From NCBI GenBank assembly GCA_900321275.1, contig ONVI01000049.1, forward strand, positions 1-50,785: a DNA stretch of 50,785 nucleotides. Direction: 5' to 3'. A model generated the notes under the pieces. The model searched no databases. It saw nothing but the letters and a program-made list of their open reading frames with translations, and had not been told where the DNA came from. Source of the DNA: an uncultured Eubacteriales bacterium (GTDB taxonomy: Bacteria > Bacillota > Clostridia > Oscillospirales > Oscillospiraceae). Below are positions 1-7,292 of this stretch, in pieces. The position numbers and the translations under genes are program-made. Numbering within the stretch: the stretch's first letter is position 1; the number at the start of each line of letters is the position of its first letter.

Positions 1-9
1 GAACTCGAT

Positions 10-381
10 ATGGACACCCTGATGTTTTTCGACGCCCACCGGGACACGCTGCCCATCTTTACCGCATTGGAAGCAACGCTTTATGAGCACTTCCCGGAGA
101 TGCAAAAGCGGGTACAGAAAACACAGGTCACTTATTATCATAAGCATGTCTTTGCCTGCGTGTCCTTTGCCCGGGTCAGGCGCAAGGCTGAGCTGCCGGA
201 GAGCTGGCTCACGCTGACGCTGGGGCTTCCGTATGCGCTGGATTCTGAGCGTGTCGCTGTAAAGACCGAAGTTTATCCGGGGCGCTGGACCACGCATTTT
301 GTCATCGGCTCGCCTGAGGAGCTGGACGAAGAGCTCCTTTCCTGGATCGAGCAGGCCTATGTGTTTTCCGAGCGGAAATAG
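10..381 (+). CDS. DUF5655-like small protein (possibly 5'-truncated)
   Basis: A 123-residue protein matching my memory of the DUF5655 family: an N-terminal FF-x(8)-L helix segment, the VQKTQVTYY strand, the ACVSFARVRRK region, the LTLTLGLPY segment and a PGRWTTHFVIGSPEELDEEL C-terminal half. The family has no established enzymatic function. The reading frame stays open to the first base of the window, so the ATG at 10 may be internal. It ends 16 bp before the next gene on the same strand, which suggests co-transcription. No signal peptide or membrane segment is visible, so it is probably cytoplasmic. Confidence 0.7.
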   Translation: MDTLMFFDAHRDTLPIFTALEATLYEHFPEMQKRVQKTQVTYYHKHVFACVSFARVRRKAELPESWLTLTLGLPYALDSERVAVKTEVYPGRWTTHFVIGSPEELDEELLSWIEQAYVFSERK

Positions 382-397
382 CAGGGGAGCGGGAAAG

Positions 398-979
398 ATG
401 ATTAAGCTTCGCTATGGCAATACAAACACCTTTTATATTCCCGGCTCGAAGGGCGGACTCTTGATCGACACGGATTGGGCAGGCACGCTGCCGCAGTTTT
501 TCAAGGCGATCAAATCGGCAGGCCTGGGGATTTCGGACATCTCCTATGTGCTGGCTACGCACTATCACCCGGATCACGTCGGGATCATTGGGGAGCTTCA
601 AAGGCTGGGCGTTGTCCTGCTGGTTGCTGACGTTCAGCACGGCTTCCTGCACTTCCCGGATGAGATTTTTTCAAGGGACAAGCGGCTTCACTATGTGCCA
701 ATCACCAAGAGTGCGGCAAAGGTCCTTCCCTGCGAGGAGAGCCGTGCATTCCTGCATAGCTTGGATATCGGCGGCGAGATCGTGCATACCCCCAGCCACA
801 GCGAGGACAGCATCTCGATCCTTCTGGATGACGGAGACTGCATCGTCGGCGATCTGGAACCGTATTCTTATCTGAATGGGTATGAGGATAATCCCAGACT
901 GAAAAAGGACTGGGGCCAGATCCTGAGCCGTCACCCGCGGCGGATTTTCTACGCCCATGCGAATGCTCAGGAGATGTAA
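398..979 (+). CDS. Metallo-beta-lactamase-fold hydrolase
   Basis: A 193-residue protein with the metal-binding signature THYHPDHVG (H55, H57, D59, H60), typical of the metallo-beta-lactamase superfamily. A later His (HTPSHSEDS region) and the Asp of IVGDLEP fit the remaining metal ligands. The protein is short for the superfamily and has no extra domain, so the substrate cannot be told; thioesterase- or lactonase-like hydrolysis is possible. The ATG at 398 was chosen because GGGGAGCGGGAAAG lies directly upstream. Longer in-frame starts overlap the preceding gene in another frame and are unlikely. Confidence 0.85.
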   Translation: MIKLRYGNTNTFYIPGSKGGLLIDTDWAGTLPQFFKAIKSAGLGISDISYVLATHYHPDHVGIIGELQRLGVVLLVADVQHGFLHFPDEIFSRDKRLHYVPITKSAAKVLPCEESRAFLHSLDIGGEIVHTPSHSEDSISILLDDGDCIVGDLEPYSYLNGYEDNPRLKKDWGQILSRHPRRIFYAHANAQEM

Positions 980-1164
980 TAGAGCAGCAATTCTGAGGCT
1001 TATGTATAGTTGTATGTACATAGAGTCTTCGAATCGCATTGATACCTGGTCTTGGCAGACTATAGCCGGCTTTTTGCACTCGTCTGAGAAAGGCTTTCCT
1101 CCAGACTGAGAATCGGCATAGATCTCATTGGAGTCAATATCAGCCGCGGGAATGGACCGTGCGT

Positions 1165-1453
1165 GTAGAATACGTATTTTATGCGAACAGAATACGTATT
1201 TCACGCGTACAGAATACGTATTTTACTCGCAGAATACGTATTTCACGCAAAGAAGACGCATAGAAAACGCATTACTCTTATTGCGCGCACAGAAAACGCA
1301 TTGTATGCGCATAGAAAACGCATTGCTCTTTTTACACGCATAAAAAACGCATTACTACGCTTGTGCGCATTGTAAACGCATTGAACGTACGAACGTACAT
1401 TGAACGTACGAACGTGCATTGAACGTACATTGAATGAGCATTGAACGTGCATT
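1165..1453. repeat. Array of short degenerate repeats, three sub-families
   Basis: About 290 bp built from 11-bp units separated by short AT/GC spacers. Block 1 (about 1165-1250) has four copies of AGAATACGTATTT; each holds the perfect 10-bp palindrome AATACGTATT, at about 20-22 bp spacing. Block 2 (about 1251-1380) has units of the form AGAAAACGCAT. Block 3 (about 1380-1453) has units TGAACGTACAT or TGAACGTGCAT, some extended by ACGAACGT. All units keep the pattern NGAANNCGNAT or close to it. No credible gene lies here. This is not a CRISPR: units are too short and vary gradually. From 980 to 1164 nothing else is visible. Confidence 0.75.
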
Positions 1454-1485
1454 CACTTTTTGCAGACTCCCGGATATATAACAGC

Positions 1486-1522
1486 GGCACTGCCCGGTCT
1501 TTTCGGAGATTTGGGCAGTGCC
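1486..1522. terminator. Strong hairpin, terminator-like
   Basis: Perfect 10-bp inverted repeat GGCACTGCCC / GGGCAGTGCC with a 17-nt loop, followed by GTTTTG. It could end a transcript coming from the repeat array. The T-run is short, so terminator function is only plausible. Confidence 0.5.
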
Positions 1523-1543
1523 GTTTTGCGCGGAGGCTGAAAT

Positions 1544-1572
1544 TTGACCCCTGTTCTGAGATATGATATAAA
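1544..1572 (+). promoter_or_regulatory. Sigma-70-type promoter before the orphan leader
   Basis: TTGACC, a 17-bp spacer and TATAAA. It points into the orphan structured region at 1748-1975. The second leader copy also has a matching promoter 200-300 bp ahead of its first hairpin, which supports both being transcribed. Confidence 0.5.
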
Positions 1573-1747
1573 TAAGATAACAGTTTCCCGGTCTGCCATA
1601 TGCAGCCACAGTCTCTCTTTTGACGCCCAGCGTCCTGTCTCAGGGCTCAAAGAGCCAAATATACGCCGCGTATGCTCCGATTTTCACAGCGCGGTGCACC
1701 TTCACTTGTCGGGTTCTTGCCAGCCCGGCGTTTTTTCGTATGTTGTC

Positions 1748-1975
1748 CGGCTCCTCGTCAGCCGCCATCTTTCTCATGCTCCGGCAGTCAATCGGCCATG
1801 CGGCATGGAGGAGTACAGTCTCCGGTAAAACAGCCATTCAGACGGTATGGCGTAAACACCGTTTAGGAAGCGGCAAGGCTTCCGCCCTGCGCACCGCGTC
1901 AGAAAACGCGGCGCCGACAGCGCAGGCAATATCCCCGGCAAGGGCTCGCAGTCGGGCGGGTCGAAAGGACACACG
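1748..1975 (+). ncRNA. Orphan copy (A) of a structured leader RNA
   Basis: This region aligns with the leader of the integrase gene (3492-3708). Shared stems in order: CGGCT/AGCCG (1748-1752, 1760-1764); ACGGT/ACCGT (1842-1846, 1858-1862); GGAAGC/GCTTCC (1866-1871, 1878-1883); and CCTGCGC/GCGCAGG (1886-1892, 1920-1926), which encloses CCGCGT/ACGCGG (1894-1899, 1906-1911). It ends in GTCGAAAGGACACA, the counterpart of the integrase ribosome-binding region. No open reading frame of an expected type follows; the sequence to 2206 holds nothing I can recognise. It is either a relic of a lost element gene or a free-standing RNA. Confidence 0.45.
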
Positions 1976-2206
1976 CGAGTTATTCGCAGCCGAGTTCAGC
2001 GGTCGTGTCCGCGGTTGTCAACGGTTTAACGCCTTTGACAGAGTATGATCTCCATACCGCATCGTACTGACCTTGCGTAAAAATCAAACAGAGACAGTCA
2101 TGCAGGCAAGGGCGCGAAAGCCCGCTGCTCTGCGGCTTTTGGGGTTCGGGCGAGTCGGCTTCCGGGAGAAACGGAGCGGAAACGGCAGCCGGTGCCAATG
2201 GGTGAA

Positions 2207-3031
2207 CTATGCCTGTTCGCCTCGATGGCGATACCAGGCAAACATATACTGCTGATAGATCCCGTTATACGAGGAGTAGGCTTCAAAGGGATAGCCCTTC
2301 GGATACTCCCGGGCGAGTACGCGGTTCACCCACACATCCCGCGGGAAGGCGTTCAGATGATGAAGCCCGAAAAGGGAGACACAGTTTGCGACCTTCACCC
2401 CCACACCCAAAAGCCCGGTCAGGGCGGCAAGGGTCGTCTCTTCATCCGCGTCACGGAGCGGCTCCAGACTGATTTCACCTCGTAAAACCGAGAGGGCTGC
2501 CGCGTGGACATAGCGGCAGCGATAACCGAGCCGGCAGCGGTTGAGATCTTCCTCGCTCAAGGCTGCGACGGCCTTGGGCGTGGGGAAGGCATAATAGACC
2601 TCGCCGCGGCTGTCTTTTCGCTTCTCGCCGCACTGCTCCGCGAGCAGCTCCACCGAGCGCCGGATGGCGGGAATGTTTCGGTTCTGCGAGATAATAAAGG
2701 TGACCAGCATCTCCCACGAATCCTGCCGGAGGATGCGGATACCCTTTTCGTTTTCGGCGGCGAGAGCCAGAAACGGGTCTGACTTGGGATCGATCCGGGC
2801 GCGTATCCGGGCGTAGTCCTCGTCCAGATCCAGATAGCTTCGCCAGAAGGTGTCGAAAGACTCCTCGCTGCAATCAAGCTCATACCGGCTGTCACCCAGC
2901 GCGGTGAGAACCAGGCAGCGGCTTCCGGCAATGATCCGGTATGTACGGGGTTCGATCCTCGTCCAGCGAAAGCACTGGCCGCTGTCTGCGATCCGGTCCG
3001 GATCGAGATCGTCTGTAAAACTGAGAATCAT
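2207..3031 (-). CDS. 8-oxoguanine DNA glycosylase (OGG/HhH-GPD family)
   Basis: A 274-residue enzyme of the helix-hairpin-helix GPD superfamily. The hairpin GLLGVGVKVANC carries the catalytic Lys (K213), and PRDVW carries the catalytic Asp (D232). The N-terminal AGSRCLVLTAL/GQCFRW region matches the OGG1-type domain in which GQ(S/C)FRW is conserved. Family function is removal of 8-oxoguanine from DNA with lyase activity; 3-methyladenine glycosylase 2 is the nearest alternative. The start at 3031 has GGAAT just upstream. It faces the integrases and lies between the two leader copies. It could be cargo of the integrated DNA or a chromosomal gene trapped there. Confidence 0.85.
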   Translation of the reverse strand: MILSFTDDLDPDRIADSGQCFRWTRIEPRTYRIIAGSRCLVLTALGDSRYELDCSEESFDTFWRSYLDLDEDYARIRARIDPKSDPFLALAAENEKGIRILRQDSWEMLVTFIISQNRNIPAIRRSVELLAEQCGEKRKDSRGEVYYAFPTPKAVAALSEEDLNRCRLGYRCRYVHAAALSVLRGEISLEPLRDADEETTLAALTGLLGVGVKVANCVSLFGLHHLNAFPRDVWVNRVLAREYPKGYPFEAYSSYNGIYQQYMFAWYRHRGEQA

Positions 3032-3178
3032 AATTCCTATGCTCCAAACCGAGATTTATGCCCGGATTATATAAAAAGTTTTCGACAAATGCAAACGTGA
3101 AGCCGAAAATCAGGTCGAAAACACGAGATTACGGCGGGTTATAAGGGGGTTTACCGCTGAAAAGTCGAACACTTTTTG

Positions 3179-3207
3179 TTGACGGGCAGCTTTTCGGATG
3201 CTATATA
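3179..3207 (+). promoter_or_regulatory. Promoter for the leader-integrase transcript
   Basis: TTGACG, 17 bp, TATATA. It would give a leader of roughly 500 nt before the integrase start at 3717. The sequence 3032-3490 otherwise shows only imperfect direct repeats of CACAGTCTCCT (near 3269-3296) and no gene. Confidence 0.45.
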
Positions 3208-3491
3208 TAAAGCAGGATCCAAAGACATTCTTTGAGATTCACAGTGTCGAGTCAGAAAACCAGTCTGACACAGTCTCCTGTACATTACACAGTCTCCTTG
3301 CCAAATCCCCGGGCATATCATAATCATCGCCCCAACCGGGCATGACTTATATCGCGGCCGCGAAGCGAAGGCTCTCTTCGCCGATCCGGTCATAGTCGCT
3401 GACATGTGCTTTTTTGTGGCACTGGTGTCGGCGATTTTGTTAATCCGGCAATTCGGCCATTTTCAAAAGAGCCGTGCTGCCGGAGTCAAAT

Positions 3492-3708
3492 TGTCCGGTT
3501 CCTGCCGACCGGACAGCCGCGATCACATTCCGGCCCCCTGCGAGCAAACAGAATCACAGGAAGATCAAAGCAGCCGTTGGGCGGTACGGCAAGAAAACCG
3601 TCAAGGGAGAGGCAGTGCTCCCGGCCTGCGCTCCGCGAGAATGCGATTCCGACAGCGCGGGCAGGTGGGGATGGGACCCAGAGTCGGAAAGGGTCCGAAG
3701 AAAGGAGA
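3492..3708 (+). ncRNA. Structured leader RNA (copy B) of the integrase gene
   Basis: Stems in order: TGTCCGGT/ACCGGACA (3492-3499, 3508-3515); ACGG/CCGT (3586-3589, 3598-3601); GGGAG/CTCCC (3605-3609, 3618-3622); GCCTGCGCT/AGCGCGGGC (3624-3632, 3654-3662); GGACCC/GGGTCC (3674-3679, 3691-3696). The Shine-Dalgarno AAAGGAG lies just after the last stem, 10 bp before the ATG. Paired positions differ from the copy at 1748-1975 while pairing is kept. Regulation of integrase translation is an inference. Confidence 0.5.
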
Positions 3709-3716
3709 CAACTTCT

Positions 3717-4646
3717 ATGAAAACCATAAAACAATCCGGTATATATCGTTCACAAATCATGCAGCTGGACAAGCTTGCAAGACACAACAGGCAAGGCAGC
3801 TTCCGTACAAAGGACCGCTACTACGAGGCGTTCAAACGATTCTGCGCCTTTCTTGCCGATCACTATCAGCTTCAGAAGATCGAGAACATCAGCGGGAAGC
3901 ATCTGGTGGCCTATGTGCTTTACATGCAGGAGCACGGGAAATCAGCCAGCACCATCAAAACCGATCTCTCTGCCATCCGCTTTTTCCACGACAAGATGTC
4001 AGACCCGAAATACCGTCTGCCGACGAACGCGGAGCTGGGGATCGAGCTGGAGCAGCGCCTCTTTGCGGAGGCTGACCGCGCATGGACGGTCCCCGAGTTC
4101 AACCGTGCTCTGGCAGCGGCACAGGCGGAGAGACGCTACGACTATATCCTCGCGCTGTATCTGGCCCGGTATGCGGGGCTTCGCATCCACGAGTGTTTTC
4201 GGATCGATACGGCAACGGCCGAAAAGGCGCTGCGGGAGAATATGATCACCGTGAAAGGCAAGGGCGGAAAGATCCGGTCGGTCCCGATCCCGGAGCATAT
4301 ACGCCCCATCCTGGAAACGCTTCTTGACCAGACCGAACGCGGCCACAAGCTGCTGGTACCGGACGACAAGCCGACCGACCGGGCGATCAAGGAGCTTCAG
4401 GGCTTTCTCCGCAGGGAGCGCGCAATGATCCAGGACCCCGGAGACGATCGGCCGTTGACCTTCCACGGCCTGCGCCACAGCTATGCCTCGGATACATATA
4501 TGAATCTGCTGGGCGACGGCATGAGTGCTCTGGATGCCCACTTTGAAGTGTCCCGGCTGCTGGGGCATGAGCGGGCGGACGTAACCAATATTTATCTGGC
4601 TTCCGTGCGCGGAAAGTTGGATGAAGGGAAGGAGGACGGTCAATGA
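3717..4646 (+). CDS. Tyrosine recombinase (integrase 1)
   Basis: A 309-residue site-specific recombinase. The N-terminal SAM-like DNA-binding part is at about 25-110. The catalytic domain has R156 (YAGLRIHE), the lysines of KGKGGK (180-185), H250 and R253 (HGLRHSY), H284 (LLGHE) and the nucleophile Y293 (NIYLAS), so the full R-K-H-R-H-Y set is present. The ATG at 3717 was chosen for AAAGGAG at 3701-3707; the frame is open further upstream, but that DNA is the structured leader. The stop overlaps the next gene by ATGA, so the two are translationally coupled. It probably mobilises the surrounding accessory DNA. Confidence 0.9.
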   Translation: MKTIKQSGIYRSQIMQLDKLARHNRQGSFRTKDRYYEAFKRFCAFLADHYQLQKIENISGKHLVAYVLYMQEHGKSASTIKTDLSAIRFFHDKMSDPKYRLPTNAELGIELEQRLFAEADRAWTVPEFNRALAAAQAERRYDYILALYLARYAGLRIHECFRIDTATAEKALRENMITVKGKGGKIRSVPIPEHIRPILETLLDQTERGHKLLVPDDKPTDRAIKELQGFLRRERAMIQDPGDDRPLTFHGLRHSYASDTYMNLLGDGMSALDAHFEVSRLLGHERADVTNIYLASVRGKLDEGKEDGQ

Positions 4647-4894
4647 GCAAACTTTATAATGAGTTGGTACGTCAGCAAAGAGAGGCACAGATCCAGGACT
4701 CTGAGCTGGGAGACATCCCGGTCATGATGACCGTCCCGGAACTTGGAAAGCTGCTCCGCATCAGTCGGAACAAGGCCTATGAATATGTCCGCAGCGGTGC
4801 CGTCCCCTCAATAAAGGTCGGCAAGCAGATCCGCATTTATCGAGGCGATGTACTTCCTCTGCGCCAGCTCAGGCATTCATCCGAGGACCGGTGA
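4643..4894 (+). CDS. Excisionase-family helix-turn-helix protein
   Basis: An 83-residue protein with a MerR/excisionase-type winged helix: MMTVPELGKLLRISRNKAYEYVRSG followed by the wing sequence KVGKQIRIYRGDVL. Family members bind DNA and either steer an integrase toward excision or act as small regulators. The start overlaps the integrase stop (ATGA), which ties the two functions together. The basic/polar N-terminal 25 residues have no visible domain. Its position after rather than before the integrase is less usual but known in gut Firmicute elements. Confidence 0.8.
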   Translation: MSKLYNELVRQQREAQIQDSELGDIPVMMTVPELGKLLRISRNKAYEYVRSGAVPSIKVGKQIRIYRGDVLPLRQLRHSSEDR

Positions 4895-4966
4895 GCTTCT
4901 CCCTTTTGCGACATTTTGCGCGGAAATGTAGGAAACGAAAAATAGCAATATGACGTAACGAACACG

Positions 4967-5001
4967 AAAGCGCCCGGTTTCCTGCGAAATCGGACGCTTT
5001 T
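4967..5001 (+). terminator. Terminator after the integrase-excisionase pair
   Basis: Imperfect inverted repeat AAAGCGCCCGGTTTC / GAAATCGGACGCTTT followed by TTGCGC. It separates the first recombinase operon from the second integrase and could work in both directions. Confidence 0.6.
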
Positions 5002-5095
5002 GCGCATTATAATTTGCGGTTTTTCGCACGACCTCATCATTTCATGGGATGAGACGGAGGAACGGAGGAAGAATCCGTAAAATGTTCGGTTTCTG

Positions 5096-5124
5096 TTGCG
5101 AAAATGCGCGAAAAACGGTATAAT
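5096..5124 (+). promoter_or_regulatory. Promoter for integrase 2
   Basis: TTGCGA, 17-bp spacer, perfect TATAAT. It lies 71 bp ahead of the start codon at 5196. Confidence 0.65.
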
Positions 5125-5195
5125 CTTATTGAGCAGATACTCCTGATCGGTTGTCTGGGAGATAAGAATGAAGGCACTGTGAAAAGGAGTATGAT

Positions 5196-6587
5196 ATGAA
5201 TCCACGTAAAAAAGGCAACAAATGGGAGGTACAATATCGCGTACCCGGCTATCCCAAGGCTTTCTATGAACGTTTTGACACCGAAGTAGAGGCGAGACTG
5301 CGCTGCGCCCAGATCGAGATCGCGAGGAAAAACCACAATCTCATGCCTCCGGCATCGGGGCAGAAGATCATTCCCATCACCATGAGCGAGCTGCTGGACG
5401 AATATGTGCAGACCTATGGCCTGACGCACTGGGGCGACAGCTATTATTCGCTCACAAAGCACCGGATCGAGGACTATATCAAGCCCGCCGTCGGCAATAT
5501 TCTGGTCAGGGACATCACCCCCAGGTTTCTGGACGAATGCTACAAGAACATGCTCAATACCCAGGCAAAGGCTATGGCAGGACATAAGGACATCGAGAAA
5601 AAGATCTCGTATCCCGTCATTGTAAAATGCCACTGCCTGATCCGATCGGCGCTGAATCAGGCCGTCCGCTGGGGCTATATCCAGTTCAACCCCGCCGTGA
5701 ATGTCAGTCTCCCCAGAGTACCGGCCAAACAGCGGGAGGTCTGGACACCGGAGCAGGCGCTGATGGCCATCAACCTCTGCACAGACCCGAATCTGAAAAC
5801 CTGCATCCTGCTGGCCATAGGCTGCAGCCTGCGCTTGGGCGAGATTCTCGGTCTGCAGTGGAAGCACGTCCACATCGACGAAAAGTCCCTGGAGGACAAC
5901 AGCTCCACGCTGGAAGTCAAGCAGGAGCTCAAGCGCTGTTACAAAAATTCCCTGGAGGATTTGGAGAAGATGAACCGGGGCAATGTGTATTTCAAGTTCC
6001 CGGACGTGAAGGAGTGCAGCAACACCTCGCTTGTCCTGAAGATCCCGAAAACCGAGTCCAGCATCCGCACTGTCTATATCCCCAATTCCGTGGCTGTTGC
6101 GCTGCAGGCACAGCGTGCTATGCAGGAAAAGCGGAAGGAATTGATGCATGGTCTCTATTCGGACTACGGGATGGTCATTGCATTGGACGACGGGCGGCCG
6201 ACCGAAGGAAGAGTGATTGACAGGGCTTTCAAGGAGCTCATCGTCTCAAACGGACTGCCGGAGGTCGTGTTTCACTCCCTCCGCCACCTGAGCACCTCGA
6301 TGAAGCTGCAGGTCAGCGGCGGGGATATCAAGGCGGTGCAGGGAGATACCGGCCATGCGCAGGCGTCCATGGTGACGCAGGTTTACAGCCACACCTTTGT
6401 GGAGAACCGAAAACGGATGGCGGGCCTGATGGAGGATACCTTCTTCAGCGGCGTGAAAGGGGATGCAGCCGAAAATTCGGCTGCGGACGCAAAAAAAGAG
6501 CAGATCCTGCATCTGCTCAAAGAGTCACCGGGGCTGGCCGACCTCATCCTGACCATCGCCGGAGGGGCGAAAAGCAGGTTAAACTGA
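5196..6587 (+). CDS. Tyrosine recombinase (integrase 2), tRNA-Thr-proximal
   Basis: A 463-residue phage-type integrase. An AP2-like arm-binding N-terminus (KKGNKWEVQYRV...FDTEVEA, about 1-45) precedes a core-binding domain (about 60-165). The catalytic domain has R213 (SLRLGEI), K285 (IPKTESS), H360 and R363 (HSLRH), H387 (DTGHA) and Y397 (VYSHT). It carries a long insert between R213 and K285. The start is supported by AAAAGGAG. The gene ends 108 bp from the 3' end of a tRNA-Thr, the usual place for an integrase that recombines at a tRNA 3' end. G(T)AGGAAA repeats near 4928, 6599 and 6610 may be arm sites. Confidence 0.9.
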   Translation: MNPRKKGNKWEVQYRVPGYPKAFYERFDTEVEARLRCAQIEIARKNHNLMPPASGQKIIPITMSELLDEYVQTYGLTHWGDSYYSLTKHRIEDYIKPAVGNILVRDITPRFLDECYKNMLNTQAKAMAGHKDIEKKISYPVIVKCHCLIRSALNQAVRWGYIQFNPAVNVSLPRVPAKQREVWTPEQALMAINLCTDPNLKTCILLAIGCSLRLGEILGLQWKHVHIDEKSLEDNSSTLEVKQELKRCYKNSLEDLEKMNRGNVYFKFPDVKECSNTSLVLKIPKTESSIRTVYIPNSVAVALQAQRAMQEKRKELMHGLYSDYGMVIALDDGRPTEGRVIDRAFKELIVSNGLPEVVFHSLRHLSTSMKLQVSGGDIKAVQGDTGHAQASMVTQVYSHTFVENRKRMAGLMEDTFFSGVKGDAAENSAADAKKEQILHLLKESPGLADLILTIAGGAKSRLN

Positions 6588-6658
6588 GGCCCTGGGGCTT
6601 GTAGGAAAACGTAGGAAATCGCCGTTTTTCAGATCATTTAAAGGAACTTTTGCAAAAG

Positions 6659-6694
6659 AAAAACGCCCGATTTCATTCAAAATCAGGCGTTTTT
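6659..6694. terminator. Bidirectional terminator between integrase 2 and tRNA-Thr
   Basis: AAAAACGCCCGATTT / AAATCAGGCGTTTTT with an 8-nt loop. The A-run on one side and T-run on the other allow it to stop both the integrase transcript and the tRNA transcript coming from the opposite strand. Confidence 0.75.
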
Positions 6695-6695
6695 C

Positions 6696-6771
<76 letters not shown>

Positions 6772-6778
6772 AAAGTAT

Positions 6779-6800
6779 GTGCCCCTTTTTCAAGGGGCAC
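6779..6800. repeat. Inverted repeat between the two tRNA genes
   Basis: GTGCCCCTT / AAGGGGCAC with a 4-nt loop in the 34-bp spacer. It may be a processing site or weak terminator between tRNA-Asp and tRNA-Thr. Confidence 0.5.
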
Positions 6801-6805
6801 ATCTG

Positions 6806-6882
6806 TGGCGACCGAGAAGGGACTTGAACCCTCGACCTCCGGCGTGACAGGCCGGCGTTCTAACCGACTGAACTACCCGGCC
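6806..6882 (-). tRNA. tRNA-Asp (anticodon GTC)
   Basis: Cloverleaf on the minus strand. Acceptor GGCCGGG pairs (with G-U) to CTCGGTC; anticodon stem CCGGC/GCCGG holds loop CTGTCAC, giving anticodon GTC; T loop GTTCAAGTC. CCA is encoded. It is transcribed before tRNA-Thr in the same unit. Confidence 0.97.
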
Positions 6883-6893
6883 ACAGCGTGGTT

Positions 6894-6922
6894 ATAATAG
6901 CAGACGCATCCCGATTTGTCAA
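6894..6922 (-). promoter_or_regulatory. Promoter of the tRNA-Asp/tRNA-Thr unit
   Basis: On the minus strand: TTGACA, 17 bp, TATTAT, ending 11 bp before tRNA-Asp. A very good match for a stable-RNA promoter. Confidence 0.8.
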
Positions 6923-7026
6923 GCAGAAATTTCAAAAAACTGTTTTCTTTTTTCCCGATTTCCAAAACGCCCGATTTTCATTCCCGTTTCTTAACAGAAT
7001 CTTTGTTTTTCCGGCGGGTCTTTGTC

Positions 7027-7055
7027 TTGCAAACAAACACGCGGAATGTTATACT
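7027..7055 (+). promoter_or_regulatory. Promoter of the LRR-nadE operon
   Basis: TTGCAA, 17 bp, TATACT. Transcription would start at about 7062, which is exactly the left end of an inverted-repeat element, so the whole element would lie in the 5' leader. No better promoter is visible between the element and the first gene. From 6923 to 7026 nothing else is seen. Confidence 0.5.
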
Positions 7056-7061
7056 TTTAGA

Positions 7062-7230
7062 TTAGGGAAACGCTGAATAAATCCCCGCGTACGGCTTGAC
7101 GGCATATTTCCCGTCTGTCTTCGGCTGAAAAACTTGAAATACACAAAGTATTCCTGTGTTTTTCAGCTTTCGACAGCCGAAAAATATGCTCGCCAATCCG
7201 CGCACGTCGATTCAATCAGCGCTTCCTTAG
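7062..7230 (+). mobile_element. Inverted-repeat element, family 1 (full copy)
   Basis: About 169 bp with imperfect terminal inverted repeats: left GGAAACGCTGAATAAATC, right end reads GGAAGCGCTGATTGAATC on the other strand, bounded by TTAG/CTAA. The interior forms a hairpin: GCTGAAAAA...AATAC-ACAAA-GTATT...TTTTTCAGC (about 7125-7170). There is no coding capacity, as in a MITE. Other copies: 23177-23345 (inverted, full), 20102-20200 (right part), 21056-21081 (left tip). Confidence 0.75.
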
Positions 7231-7292
7231 AATGTGATTTTTGTTCCGCGGGTGTCGTTTCCGCCTGCCGGACTTGATCCCGGAGGGAGAAG

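Noticed and set aside
1165-1453. Possible CRISPR array
   Set aside because: Units are about 11 bp, change gradually along the array, spacing is 11-30 bp, and no cas genes are near.
3474-3716. N-terminal extension of integrase 1 by 81 residues
   Set aside because: The extension lies in the structured leader, reads as low-quality protein, and the internal ATG has a strong ribosome binding site.
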